Assembly: GCF_900176425.1 (NCBI RefSeq)
Contig: NZ_FWXS01000004.1
Span: 124,001-188,000 of the forward strand
Direction of reading: 5' to 3'
Source: Moheibacter sediminis
GTDB lineage: Bacteria; Bacteroidota; Bacteroidia; Flavobacteriales; Weeksellaceae
Length of the DNA stretch: 64,000 bases
Below the pieces are notes generated by a model that saw only the letters and a list, made by a program, of their open reading frames with translations, searched no databases and was not told where the DNA came from. A program made the translations under genes and the position numbers. Positions 1 to 7,764 of the stretch are shown here, piece after piece (positions within the stretch are counted from its first letter, which is position 1; each line of letters opens with the position of its first letter).

Positions 1-1419
1 TTCCTCAACCAATTTTTTTGTCAATTGATAAGTAGAAACTTTCTCGGCTTTTCCTTTTTGGGTCAATTTTTCTTTTTGCTTCGCCAATTCTTTCTTATCG
101 GTAATCCCGCCGCAATGCACGATGAAACCTATGAACTCATTTTCCAGATCTTTTTCATCCAGAGAATCATCCCACTCCTGTGACAATTCCCGAAACCTGA
201 AATCGGCACGCATCGCCAGTTTATCAACTTCCAGTGCCGTTTGATTAAGTCCTCTTAGTTTCAGTCCTGACAAATCGCGCAAACGCGAAAGAGCCACATA
301 ACCCTGTCCCTTTTCAAACGCACGGCTAAGATCGATCATCGCAGCATCCATCGTCATTCCCTGGCTTTTGTGTACTGTAATTGCCCAGGCCAGACGCAGT
401 GGGATCTGCACAAAAGAAGCCAGAGGTTTTCCGGTTTCGTCTTCGATGGCCCAGGTTTCAACTTTCGCTTCGATGAGGTCATTGTCAAGTGTTTTTACCA
501 ACGGATTTCCCTTGTCTGTAAAACCTGTAACCCTCCCCAAAGTGCCGTTCACATAACCCACTTCATAATTGTTTTTGATGAACATGACCTGCGCACCCGT
601 TTTGAGTTCGAGGTTTTCGGGAGCCAGAACAGATCTTTTCAGGATTTCAAGCAAGCCATCATTTCCTTTGAGCATTGCAGGAAAAAATTTTGATGAACTT
701 CCGATTTGTTCGAGGTAAGCTTTATTGATTCTTTCCACATCGGCATTGTGCGTAAACAATTTGGTTTCCTGTTCGCCTTCGTCGGGATGAAATTCTACTC
801 TTGATTCCAGTAAATCGATTGATCTTTGGGAAACTTCTCCGTTTCTGATTTCATTTAAAATGCTATTCAAATCATTTTCAGATTGGCGGTGCTGTTCGGT
901 CAGGTAACAAATCACAGGTTCTGCTTCCAACCATGCATCGGACATGAAAGCGAATTTTTGACGTGAAGTTTCTTCCTGATTTCCAATCGGTGGTAACTGA
1001 AAGAAATCTCCTGAAAAGATGACCTGAATGCCTCCGAATGCCAATTCATTTTCTTTGAAAAATTTAAGTACGCGGTTGACCAATTCCAGTTGGTTGCGGT
1101 GAAGCATAGAAATTTCATCGACAATCAATACTTTGACATTGTCCATCTTGTCGCGGAAATATTTCTTTTCCTTGAGGTTGGACATTTGTTTGTAAGAAAT
1201 TTCATCTTTGATACCGATTCCAGACCATGAATGAATGGTCTGCCCGTTCATATGCGTAGCCGCAATTCCCGTCGAAGCGGTCGTTGCCACCGGAATTTTA
1301 TGTTCTTTGAGGTAAGTGATGTATTGGTTGAGCACATAGGTTTTTCCCGCGCCGGCCGAACCGGTAAGGAAAACATTTCGTCCGGATTTGAGTATGGCTA
1401 AGGCTTTGGATTGATTCAT
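1..1419 (-). CDS. PIF1-like AAA helicase, C-terminus cut by window edge
   Basis: The frame is open from the ATG at 1419 to position 1, giving 473 residues with no stop, so the C-terminus lies outside the window. Walker A (GSAGAGKT, residues 20-27) and Walker B (VLIVDE, about 97-102) match the PIF1/RecD-like ATP-dependent DNA helicases. A UvrD_C_2-like segment near residues 345-385 (TVHKSQGMT, then GYVALSR) is the typical motif V/VI region. Flavobacterial members are longer, often with extra C-terminal domains, which would lie to the left. It probably unwinds DNA in repair or replication. No partner gene is visible and the next gene is an unrelated exporter. The family call is firm; the cellular role is inferred. 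Confidence 0.88.
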   Translation of the reverse strand, partial: MNQSKALAILKSGRNVFLTGSAGAGKTYVLNQYITYLKEHKIPVATTASTGIAATHMNGQTIHSWSGIGIKDEISYKQMSNLKEKKYFRDKMDNVKVLIVDEISMLHRNQLELVNRVLKFFKENELAFGGIQVIFSGDFFQLPPIGNQEETSRQKFAFMSDAWLEAEPVICYLTEQHRQSENDLNSILNEIRNGEVSQRSIDLLESRVEFHPDEGEQETKLFTHNADVERINKAYLEQIGSSSKFFPAMLKGNDGLLEILKRSVLAPENLELKTGAQVMFIKNNYEVGYVNGTLGRVTGFTDKGNPLVKTLDNDLIEAKVETWAIEDETGKPLASFVQIPLRLAWAITVHKSQGMTMDAAMIDLSRAFEKGQGYVALSRLRDLSGLKLRGLNQTALEVDKLAMRADFRFRELSQEWDDSLDEKDLENEFIGFIVHCGGITDKKELAKQKEKLTQKGKAEKVSTYQLTKKLVEE

Positions 1420-1477
1420 AATTTCTTAGTTTCAAGTTTAAGTTTTTAAATTCTAAGTTGAGAGGCAATCTAATAAT

Positions 1478-2674
1478 TTATTTTCTTACAACTTTTTGTG
1501 CAATGTGCAGAAAAATGGTTGCTGAAATCGCCAATCCGCACATCGTGATGAACATTGTATTGGCTGAATTTCCTTGAAATATTCCAATTGTTGCAGCAAC
1601 TACAGCACCGACGCCCATTCGGATAGAGCCCCCTAAAGCAGATGCAGCACCTGCATTGTTGGTAAATGGAGCCAAAGATGCGGCAGTTGCATTTGGGTTA
1701 ATGAATCCTGTCGAAAATAAAATCAGAAACAATCCGGCAACAACCCATTGGTAAGGCATTTCCGGAATTACATTGATCAGAATTAAAATCAAAATGGAAA
1801 TAACGCTCAGTATGATGGCTGCAAGGTTGGCAATTTTGATATAATCCACATATTTATTCAAAACCCCATTCAGGTAGCTTCCCGAAATCAGCCCTGAAGC
1901 ATTTATAGCAAAAAGAATTGAAAATGTTCCTTTGTCCAATTTATACAAGGTTAGAAATACAAATGAAGCAGAGGAAATGTACGCAAACAAAATCGACATC
2001 GCGATACTTCCCGCCAAGGTGTACATCAGGAAAGAACGGTTTTTAAATATTTCGAAATAATCTTTGGAGATTTTTCGAATGCGTAATTTATTGGAGTGCA
2101 TGTACAAACTGGTTTCCGGCAAGAGAAAATAAATCATCGCACTGACCAATCCCGCAAAAACTGCCAAAAAGAAAAAGATGTAATTCCAGTCTGCTTTTTC
2201 AATGAATAAACTTCCCGCCGTAGGTGCAATCAATGGCGCAACACCCATGACAAGCATAATGTAGGAAAATGCTTTGGCTCTTTTGTCTACGGCATAAACA
2301 TCACTGATAATCGCATTGGAAGCAACCATTCCGACGCATCCGCCCAAGGCCTGCAACAAACGCATCCCTATCATCATTTCGATATTGACAGAAAATGCAC
2401 ATCCCAAACTTGCCAGAATGTAAATAGCTAAACCAAACAAAAGCGGTTTTTTACGTCCGTATTTGTCCACAATCGGACCGTAAATTAATTGCCCGACAGC
2501 AATTCCTACAAAATAAGAAGTCAGTGTAAATGCGACGTGTTTTTCATCTGTATAAAAATCCTCAGCGATCCTCTGGAAACCCGGAAGATACATGTCAATC
2601 GTGAAAGGACCAAGCGCTGCAAGTATCCCCAATAGAATGATCAGGAAATTCTTGTTAATCGTAGTATGTTGCAT
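1478..2674 (-). CDS. Bcr/CflA-family MFS drug exporter
   Basis: A 398-residue protein with about twelve hydrophobic segments. The MFS signature loop between TM2 and TM3 is visible (YGPIVDKYGRKKPLL, about residues 65-79). The N-terminal GPFTIDMYLPGFQRIAEDF segment is characteristic of the Bcr/CflA branch of DHA1 proton-driven multidrug antiporters. Length matches the family (about 400). It sits in the inner membrane and probably exports small toxic compounds; the substrate cannot be read from sequence. It starts 58 bases after the helicase gene begins on the same strand, but functional linkage is unlikely. The ATG start is preceded by an AT-rich region without a Shine-Dalgarno site. Confidence 0.9.
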   Translation of the reverse strand: MQHTTINKNFLIILLGILAALGPFTIDMYLPGFQRIAEDFYTDEKHVAFTLTSYFVGIAVGQLIYGPIVDKYGRKKPLLFGLAIYILASLGCAFSVNIEMMIGMRLLQALGGCVGMVASNAIISDVYAVDKRAKAFSYIMLVMGVAPLIAPTAGSLFIEKADWNYIFFFLAVFAGLVSAMIYFLLPETSLYMHSNKLRIRKISKDYFEIFKNRSFLMYTLAGSIAMSILFAYISSASFVFLTLYKLDKGTFSILFAINASGLISGSYLNGVLNKYVDYIKIANLAAIILSVISILILILINVIPEMPYQWVVAGLFLILFSTGFINPNATAASLAPFTNNAGAASALGGSIRMGVGAVVAATIGIFQGNSANTMFITMCGLAISATIFLHIAQKVVRK

Positions 2675-2841
2675 AATGAAGACTGCAAATTTACTTCATT
2701 TCAACCGAGGAAACCTAAAATTATGAGGTTATTAAATAAATTATCAAGAATTAATTTTATCCAGACGAAGGAGAAATCTAATTTTATTCAAGAGACTCTT
2801 CGTTTCGTTACACTACACTCAGAATGGCAAAACAAATTAAT

Positions 2842-3834
2842 TTATTCCTCCATGTATTCGTTATCGGATAATTTCAATTTGGTGGATATATTGAAAATAG
2901 CATCACCTTGAAAGACAATTGCACCTTGGTTTTCATTGATGATGTAGCCTGAATTCGGTGCCAAAACAGGATTTTCTACTTTTCCATACGGATCGGTAAT
3001 CCAAGCAACCGTTTGATTTTCTTCGACATAATCCCCTGCGGCAACAACACTTTGAAACAACCCTGAGAAATCAGCTCTGAGCCAAGTTGAATTTTCGATG
3101 CAAATCATCGGGCGTTCTGCAGCTTTTTCAGTGTGTTTTTCATTGAGCATTCCCAAATGCTTCAAAAATCTTTTGGTTCCATAAATCGCCTGCAACACCA
3201 CATCTTTGTTAATTTCCAATGATTTCCCACCTTCAAACAAAAGGTATTTTACGCCTAAATTATCACAGGCACTTCTGAAAGAACCTTCGATATTTTTGGA
3301 ATACAATAAAAACGGTGCCTGAAAAGCGTCTGCCATTGTTTTTAACTCCAGATTTTCTTCTTCAATTCGAACGTGAGGAACGTTGAAACGGCTTCTTCCT
3401 CCGGCATGAAAATCAATCACATAATCCACTAAAGGAACTATGTGTTCCATCAAATGATAAGCGAACTGACTTGCCAATGAACCATTGATACTTCCCGGAA
3501 AAACACGGTTCAAATCACGTCCGTCGGGAAATTCTCTTGATTGATTGACGAATCCGAAAACATTGACCAAAGGAATACAAATGATGGTTCCGATTTCGGG
3601 AATGTTGATTTCTTTCTGAATGATTTGGCGTACGATTTCTATACCGTTGAATTCATCGCCGTGCAATCCTGCACTCAACAAAACCACCGGGCCTTTTTGA
3701 TTGGAATGTGAAACAATTACCGGAATTTTCAAATCAGTCATCGTGTGCAACTTGGCAATTTTTAGGTTGACAGTTTTGGTTTTGCCAGGTTTGATTTCTT
3801 TATTGAGGATTTTGAAATTTTCGGTTTGGGTCAT
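2842..3834 (-). CDS. Succinylglutamate desuccinylase/aspartoacylase-family Zn hydrolase
   Basis: 330 residues from the ATG at 3834; a TTG six bases upstream is less likely. The zinc-binding pattern AGLHGDEFNG (His58, Glu61) and a later FHAGG motif (His near 150) place it in the M14-related AstE/AspA deacylase family. These enzymes cleave N-acyl groups from amino acids or related amides in the cytoplasm. Residues after about 240 form the C-terminal beta-rich domain common in bacterial members. The exact substrate is unknown. It lies between a drug exporter and purM, all on the minus strand, with a terminator separating it from purM. Confidence 0.85.
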   Translation of the reverse strand: MTQTENFKILNKEIKPGKTKTVNLKIAKLHTMTDLKIPVIVSHSNQKGPVVLLSAGLHGDEFNGIEIVRQIIQKEINIPEIGTIICIPLVNVFGFVNQSREFPDGRDLNRVFPGSINGSLASQFAYHLMEHIVPLVDYVIDFHAGGRSRFNVPHVRIEEENLELKTMADAFQAPFLLYSKNIEGSFRSACDNLGVKYLLFEGGKSLEINKDVVLQAIYGTKRFLKHLGMLNEKHTEKAAERPMICIENSTWLRADFSGLFQSVVAAGDYVEENQTVAWITDPYGKVENPVLAPNSGYIINENQGAIVFQGDAIFNISTKLKLSDNEYMEE

Positions 3835-3884
3835 TATCAATTCACTTTAAAATTCAAATTTAAGGATTTCAAATTTTATTAAAT

Positions 3885-3912
3885 GAAAAAGTCCCGCTAA
3901 AAAACGGGACTT
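3885..3912 (-). terminator. Rho-independent terminator after purM
   Basis: Perfect 8-bp stem AAGTCCCG (3889-3896) with CGGGACTT (3905-3912) and an 8-base loop. On the minus strand it is followed by a run of five Ts. It lies 28 bases past the purM stop, so it ends that transcript before the deacylase gene. Confidence 0.85.
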
Positions 3913-3939
3913 CAAATATTTTCATGAATTCTTAATTGA

Positions 3940-4929
3940 CTAATGCAAAACAATTTTTTCTTCGTTGTTTTCGATTTTTCCAATCAACATACTTCCTTCA
4001 ACCAAATCCAAAACGGTTTGTGCATCGGATTCATCACAAATCACAACCATTCCAACACCCATGTTGAAAGTTCCGAACATTTCATTTTCCTCTATACCGC
4101 CACGTTTCATCAATTCTTTCATAACCGATGGAACATGAACTTTTGATTTTTCAATTGTTGCACAAAGTCCTTCAGGAATGATTCTCGGCACGTTTTCGAT
4201 CAATCCGCCACCTGTGATGTGTGCAATTCCGGAAAGTTTAACTTTTTCCTGAATTTTGAAAATATCGTTTTGGTACAATTTCGTAGGAACCAAAAGTGTT
4301 TCGTACAAAGGTTTTCCTTCAAATTCTTCATTGAAATCAGGAAAAATTTTTCTAACTAATGAAAATCCGTTGCTGTGAAATCCGCTAGCCGCCAATCCGA
4401 TAATTACTTGTCCTGCTTTAATTTGAGAGCCATCAATGATGTCTTCTTTTTCCACCACGCCTACGCAAAATCCTGCAATGTCATAATCTCCTATTTTATA
4501 CATTCCGGGCATTTCAGCAGTTTCTCCGCCGATCAATGCCGTTCCTGTTTCTTTGCAGGCTGTCGCAATTCCTCCTACAATTTCAGCGGCAATGTCCGAA
4601 TCTAATTTTCCGCATGCCAAATAGTCTAGGAAAAATAAAGGCTTTGCGCCATGACAAAGAATATCATTGGCACACATAGCGAAACAATCAATACCGACTG
4701 TGTCGTATTTTTTTACATCCAATGCAATTCGCAATTTTGTTCCCACACCATCTGTTCCGGAAACCAAAACAGGATTTTTGTAACCTGCTAATTGGTAAAA
4801 AGCACCGAAACTTCCGATTCCGTTCAAAACATTTGAATTGTGGGTTTCCGAAACTGCTTTTTTGATTTTGGAAATTGTTTGATAACCTTCTTCTTTATCT
4901 ACTCCTGCTGACTTGTAGGTATTGCTCAT
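3940..4929 (-). CDS. purM: Phosphoribosylformylglycinamidine cyclo-ligase
   Basis: 329 residues, close to the usual length of AIR synthetase. It closes the imidazole ring of AIR from FGAM with ATP, step five of de novo purine synthesis, in the cytoplasm. The N-terminal AIRS half shows VSGTDGVGTKLRIA (ATP/substrate loop, about 56-69), GIDCFAMCANDILCHGA and GGETAEMPG. The C-terminal half contains AHITGGGLIENVPRI and FNMGVGMV, all standard PurM motifs. The ATG is preceded by an AT-rich leader of about 200 bases shared with the divergent outer-membrane protein genes. It is followed by its own terminator, so it appears monocistronic. Confidence 0.97.
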   Translation of the reverse strand: MSNTYKSAGVDKEEGYQTISKIKKAVSETHNSNVLNGIGSFGAFYQLAGYKNPVLVSGTDGVGTKLRIALDVKKYDTVGIDCFAMCANDILCHGAKPLFFLDYLACGKLDSDIAAEIVGGIATACKETGTALIGGETAEMPGMYKIGDYDIAGFCVGVVEKEDIIDGSQIKAGQVIIGLAASGFHSNGFSLVRKIFPDFNEEFEGKPLYETLLVPTKLYQNDIFKIQEKVKLSGIAHITGGGLIENVPRIIPEGLCATIEKSKVHVPSVMKELMKRGGIEENEMFGTFNMGVGMVVICDESDAQTVLDLVEGSMLIGKIENNEEKIVLH

Positions 4930-5103
4930 TTGATTTTGTTGAAATTATTGTGTTTTGCAAAAGTAATTAATTTAAGAAGAGATTCCTATCAGATTTTGAA
5001 CTTATCTATTCACAATTTATTGGGTTTTAAATTTAGCAATTCATCAAGCTGAAATTACGATTGGTAAAATAATAGATGAATTATTGAAGTGAAAATTTAA
5101 AAT

Positions 5104-5119
5104 TTGGCATAAATTATGA
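5104..5119 (+). promoter_or_regulatory. Possible sigma-54-like promoter for OMP gene 1
   Basis: TTGGCATAAATTATGA places GG (5106-5107) ten bases before GA (5118-5119), close to the sigma-54 -24/-12 layout (GG-N10-GC) but with GA at -12. A near-identical site with the same spacing lies before the paralogous downstream gene. The ATG is 30 bases away. rpoN is present in this window. The -12 mismatch keeps this tentative; the site could belong to another sigma factor. Confidence 0.4.
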
Positions 5120-5148
5120 AAACGGGTAATTAACAAAAAAAGTAAAAC

Positions 5149-5673
5149 ATGAAAAAGTTATTTTTAACAGCTGCTATTGCAGTTTTCGGATTAGTTGGAG
5201 TAAATGCACAGTTTGAAGCAGGAGCTTACCTTGGAGCACCAATCGGAGATTCAGATGGAGCCAGTTTAAATGCAGGAGCAACATTTGCTTATTATGTTCC
5301 AATTGTTGAGGGTTTAAAAATTGGAGGTATTGCGGGAGTTGATCATTTCTTTGGTAAAGATTACCGTGGGTTTGATTATCCGGATGCCACATTCATTCCG
5401 ATAGCAGCGTCTGCAAAATACAATTTCAATCCAAAATTATTCGTAGGATTGGATTTGGGTTATGCAATTGGAGTAAGTGACGGAGCCGGCGATGGGGGAT
5501 TCCTCGTGCGTCCGAGATTTGGATTCAGTTTACCGATTGTAGATTTGTACGCATATTATAAATCTATCAGTTATTCTTACGATAGCCCTGGAAATTGGAA
5601 TAATAACGACTGGGACTGGGATGATACTTGGAATTTAGGATCTGTAGGTGTAGGAGCATCGTTCAAATTCTAA
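5149..5673 (+). CDS. Secreted outer-membrane beta-barrel-like protein (copy 1)
   Basis: 174 residues starting MKKLFLTAAIAVFGLVGVNAQ, a clear Sec signal peptide with cleavage after GVNA. The mature part alternates short hydrophobic, aromatic-rich strands with glycine turns (for example FVGLDLGYAIGV). It ends in a phenylalanine (VGVGASFKF), as expected of a small OmpA/OprF-like eight-stranded outer-membrane barrel. The next gene is a clear paralog with the same signal-peptide core, the shared block FIPIAASAKYNF and the same C-terminus. The role is unknown; structural or adhesive surface functions are typical. A promoter-like site lies 30 bases upstream and a terminator follows directly. Confidence 0.85.
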   Translation: MKKLFLTAAIAVFGLVGVNAQFEAGAYLGAPIGDSDGASLNAGATFAYYVPIVEGLKIGGIAGVDHFFGKDYRGFDYPDATFIPIAASAKYNFNPKLFVGLDLGYAIGVSDGAGDGGFLVRPRFGFSLPIVDLYAYYKSISYSYDSPGNWNNNDWDWDDTWNLGSVGVGASFKF

Positions 5674-5701
5674 TTAGATAAATTATTATAAATTTTAAAA
5701 G

Positions 5702-5732
5702 CTGAGAGGTAAGTTTCTTCTCAGTTTTTTTT
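5702..5732 (+). terminator. Terminator after OMP copy 1
   Basis: Stem CTGAGA (5702-5707) with TCTCAG (5719-5724), followed by a run of eight Ts. Flanking As extend the stem. It separates the two tandem paralogs into two transcripts. Confidence 0.75.
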
Positions 5733-5787
5733 ATTGAAATTCACCTTCTTAAAATTTATTAACATTTTTTTATGTTAAAGTTAATGT

Positions 5788-5803
5788 TTGGCATAAATAT
5801 GGA
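5788..5803 (+). promoter_or_regulatory. Possible sigma-54-like promoter for OMP gene 2
   Basis: TTGGCATAAATATGGA repeats the site found before copy 1: GG (5790-5791), ten bases, then GA (5802-5803). It is 34 bases from the ATG. Conservation of position and sequence between two otherwise diverged upstream regions suggests it is functional. The sigma factor assignment is inference. Confidence 0.4.
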
Positions 5804-5836
5804 TAGAGGAAAATCAATTATTAAAATATATTTAAC

Positions 5837-6388
5837 ATGAAAAAATTATTTTTAACAGCTGCTTTTGCAGCTATTGCTATGGTTGGAGTAAATGCTCAGG
5901 CTACGGGTGTAGAAGCTGGTGCTTATGTGGGTATTCCGGTTGCAGATGCTTCTGATGGAAGTTCTATTAACTTGGGTGCTACAGTTGGTTATTATTTTGA
6001 GGTAATTGAAGGGCTGAAAGTCGGAGGTATTGTTGGTTATGATCATTTCATTGGAAAAAGTGGAGATGATGTAATCATCGGTGGTACTACTTTTTCAACT
6101 GATGCTGTAGATTATGGATTTATTCCGATTGCTGCTTCTGCAAAATACAATTTTGTGCCTAACTTTTTTGCAGGATTGGATTTAGGATATGCAATTTATG
6201 TTGGTGACGGAGAAGGTGACGGTGGATTTTATTTCCGTCCGCGTGCAGGTTACAGCACTACAAGTTTCGATATCTATGCATTCTTCAAAGGAATATCAAA
6301 CAAATACACGACAGATTATGGAATTTATTCTACAAGTGTAAGTTCTACATTAGGATCAGTGGGCGTAGGTGCTGCTTATAAATTCTAA
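5837..6388 (+). CDS. Secreted outer-membrane beta-barrel-like protein (copy 2)
   Basis: 183 residues, paralog of the gene just upstream. It shares MKKLFLTAA at the start, the GVNAQ cleavage region, EGLKVGGIVGYDHFIGK, FIPIAASAKYNF, GLDLGYAI and a C-terminal GSVGVGAAYKF. It differs by a longer loop around residues 75-95 (about ten extra residues) and by a short insertion after the cleavage site. Signal peptide, strand-turn pattern and terminal Phe indicate a small outer-membrane barrel. Tandem duplication with independent promoters and terminators suggests separate expression or surface variation; the function itself is not recognisable. Confidence 0.85.
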   Translation: MKKLFLTAAFAAIAMVGVNAQATGVEAGAYVGIPVADASDGSSINLGATVGYYFEVIEGLKVGGIVGYDHFIGKSGDDVIIGGTTFSTDAVDYGFIPIAASAKYNFVPNFFAGLDLGYAIYVGDGEGDGGFYFRPRAGYSTTSFDIYAFFKGISNKYTTDYGIYSTSVSSTLGSVGVGAAYKF

Positions 6389-6409
6389 TAAAAATAATTT
6401 ATAAAATAA

Positions 6410-6441
6410 AATGTCCGGTAATAAATGCCGGACATTTTTAT
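6410..6441 (+). terminator. Terminator after OMP copy 2
   Basis: Perfect 9-bp stem AATGTCCGG (6410-6418) with CCGGACATT (6428-6436), 9-base loop, then TTTTATTTT. A strong intrinsic terminator 22 bases after the stop codon. Confidence 0.88.
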
Positions 6442-6447
6442 TTTCAC

Positions 6448-6479
6448 TTTGTCTGTTCCAACAAATACATTTAATTTTG
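6448..6479 (+). promoter_or_regulatory. Bacteroidota sigma-A promoter for the 6525 gene
   Basis: TTTG (6448-6451), exactly 20 bases, then TAATTTTG (6472-6479). This fits the Bacteroidota consensus TTTG-N19-21-TAnnTTTG. Predicted transcription start is near 6486, about 40 bases before the TTG start codon. A second TAATTTTG at 6520-6527 overlaps the start codon itself and has no matching -33 element. Confidence 0.6.
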
Positions 6480-6524
6480 CATTTACTAAGCTAATCAATT
6501 TTAAATATACTAAACTAAGTAATT

Positions 6525-7712
6525 TTGTATAAATCTTTATTCCTCCTTTGTGTTATTCCTATATTTTCCTGGTCTCAGGGAATTGTTAGCGGATTTGTAA
6601 TTGATAAAGACAATCAACCCATTGACAGTGTTATGGTTTTTTTTCATAAATCTGATGATTTAAATACCGTAACAGATAGGCAAGGCTATTTTAAAATTGA
6701 TTATTCAGATATTGAAATCACAGGTTGGAAACTGACTTTTTATAAAGAGGGCTACAAAGAACAATCAATTGCTTTTAAAAAATTAAGTGATTTGATGGTT
6801 GTAACATTGGAGCCACTTGTCAAAAAAGCAGAAACTGTCATTTACGAAGATGAAATAGTAGAACTCGACGGAGGGATTGTTTACAGTAGTTTTGCAGTTG
6901 ATAGTTCGAAAATAATTAATTCTATTTTAGATAACATAAAAGCCCGTCATTCATCAAATTATCCGCTAATAAATACGACTTATCAGGTGCGAGGTTTTCA
7001 TTCGCTAACTGAAAGGCTAAGCGAGGAGAGAGAAGATACTTTACTTTATCTGAAAAATCCGCTTCATTTGGAATTGACTTCTTACAATGATAAAAGTATT
7101 CACCTCAATTCCAAAATTGCAGTTCAGCCAACTTCTACACTTTTCGTCAGAAATAATATTTATAATGTGCCTAAAGATTCGCCTTTCTTTTTGTACGAAC
7201 AGTTTTCTTGGGTTGATTTCATCAATAAGGATTTTCTCAATAAAAAAAGGAATTATAAATATAAAATACTGAGTCAGGATGAAACAAGTTATGTCATAGA
7301 ATTTAAGGTAAAAAAGCCGCAGGAAGGGAATTGGTCTGGCATAATGGTAGTAAACAAAGAAGATTTTGCAATCCTCAAACTTGAAGTAAATTTAGAATTT
7401 AACCGAAAAAACAGTTATTCTATCGTTTCTAAAAATCTTACAAAAAACTCAACTTCCATTATCTATTTCGAAGGTGCAAAAATTGGTTGGGAATTTAAAA
7501 AATCTAATTCCGGTTTTTACAAAATAAACAACCTCAATTCTGATTACAGAATCATTCACATAGGTGTAAGTCCAGATTATACACCTCAGTTTTTAGTGAA
7601 AACCAATATGAGTTTTGCGGAAGAATCTTTGCCGGAAGAGTGCAAAATTTTACCACTAAATGATTTGCTTTTCATTGCATTTCAAAAAAATTATGCTGCC
7701 TTTAAAGATTAA
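6525..7712 (+). CDS. Secreted carboxypeptidase-regulatory-like domain protein, TTG start
   Basis: 395 residues. The start is forced: an in-frame TAA at 6516-6518 leaves only ATT (6522) or TTG (6525), and TTG gives a sensible signal peptide (MYKSLFLLCVIPIFSWSQ). Residues about 20-95 form a CarboxypepD_reg-like beta-sandwich (GIVSGFVIDKDNQPIDSV, then YFKIDYSD), common at the N-terminus of Bacteroidota surface proteins. The remaining 300 residues are not recognised and show no plug or barrel. It is followed after 52 bases by a DUF5723-like outer-membrane protein, so the two may form a surface pair. Function unknown. Confidence 0.75.
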   Translation: MYKSLFLLCVIPIFSWSQGIVSGFVIDKDNQPIDSVMVFFHKSDDLNTVTDRQGYFKIDYSDIEITGWKLTFYKEGYKEQSIAFKKLSDLMVVTLEPLVKKAETVIYEDEIVELDGGIVYSSFAVDSSKIINSILDNIKARHSSNYPLINTTYQVRGFHSLTERLSEEREDTLLYLKNPLHLELTSYNDKSIHLNSKIAVQPTSTLFVRNNIYNVPKDSPFFLYEQFSWVDFINKDFLNKKRNYKYKILSQDETSYVIEFKVKKPQEGNWSGIMVVNKEDFAILKLEVNLEFNRKNSYSIVSKNLTKNSTSIIYFEGAKIGWEFKKSNSGFYKINNLNSDYRIIHIGVSPDYTPQFLVKTNMSFAEESLPEECKILPLNDLLFIAFQKNYAAFKD

Positions 7713-7764
7713 TTTTTAAACAAAATAAACCGTTTAACTTTTACGTTATACAAAAAATGGTATT

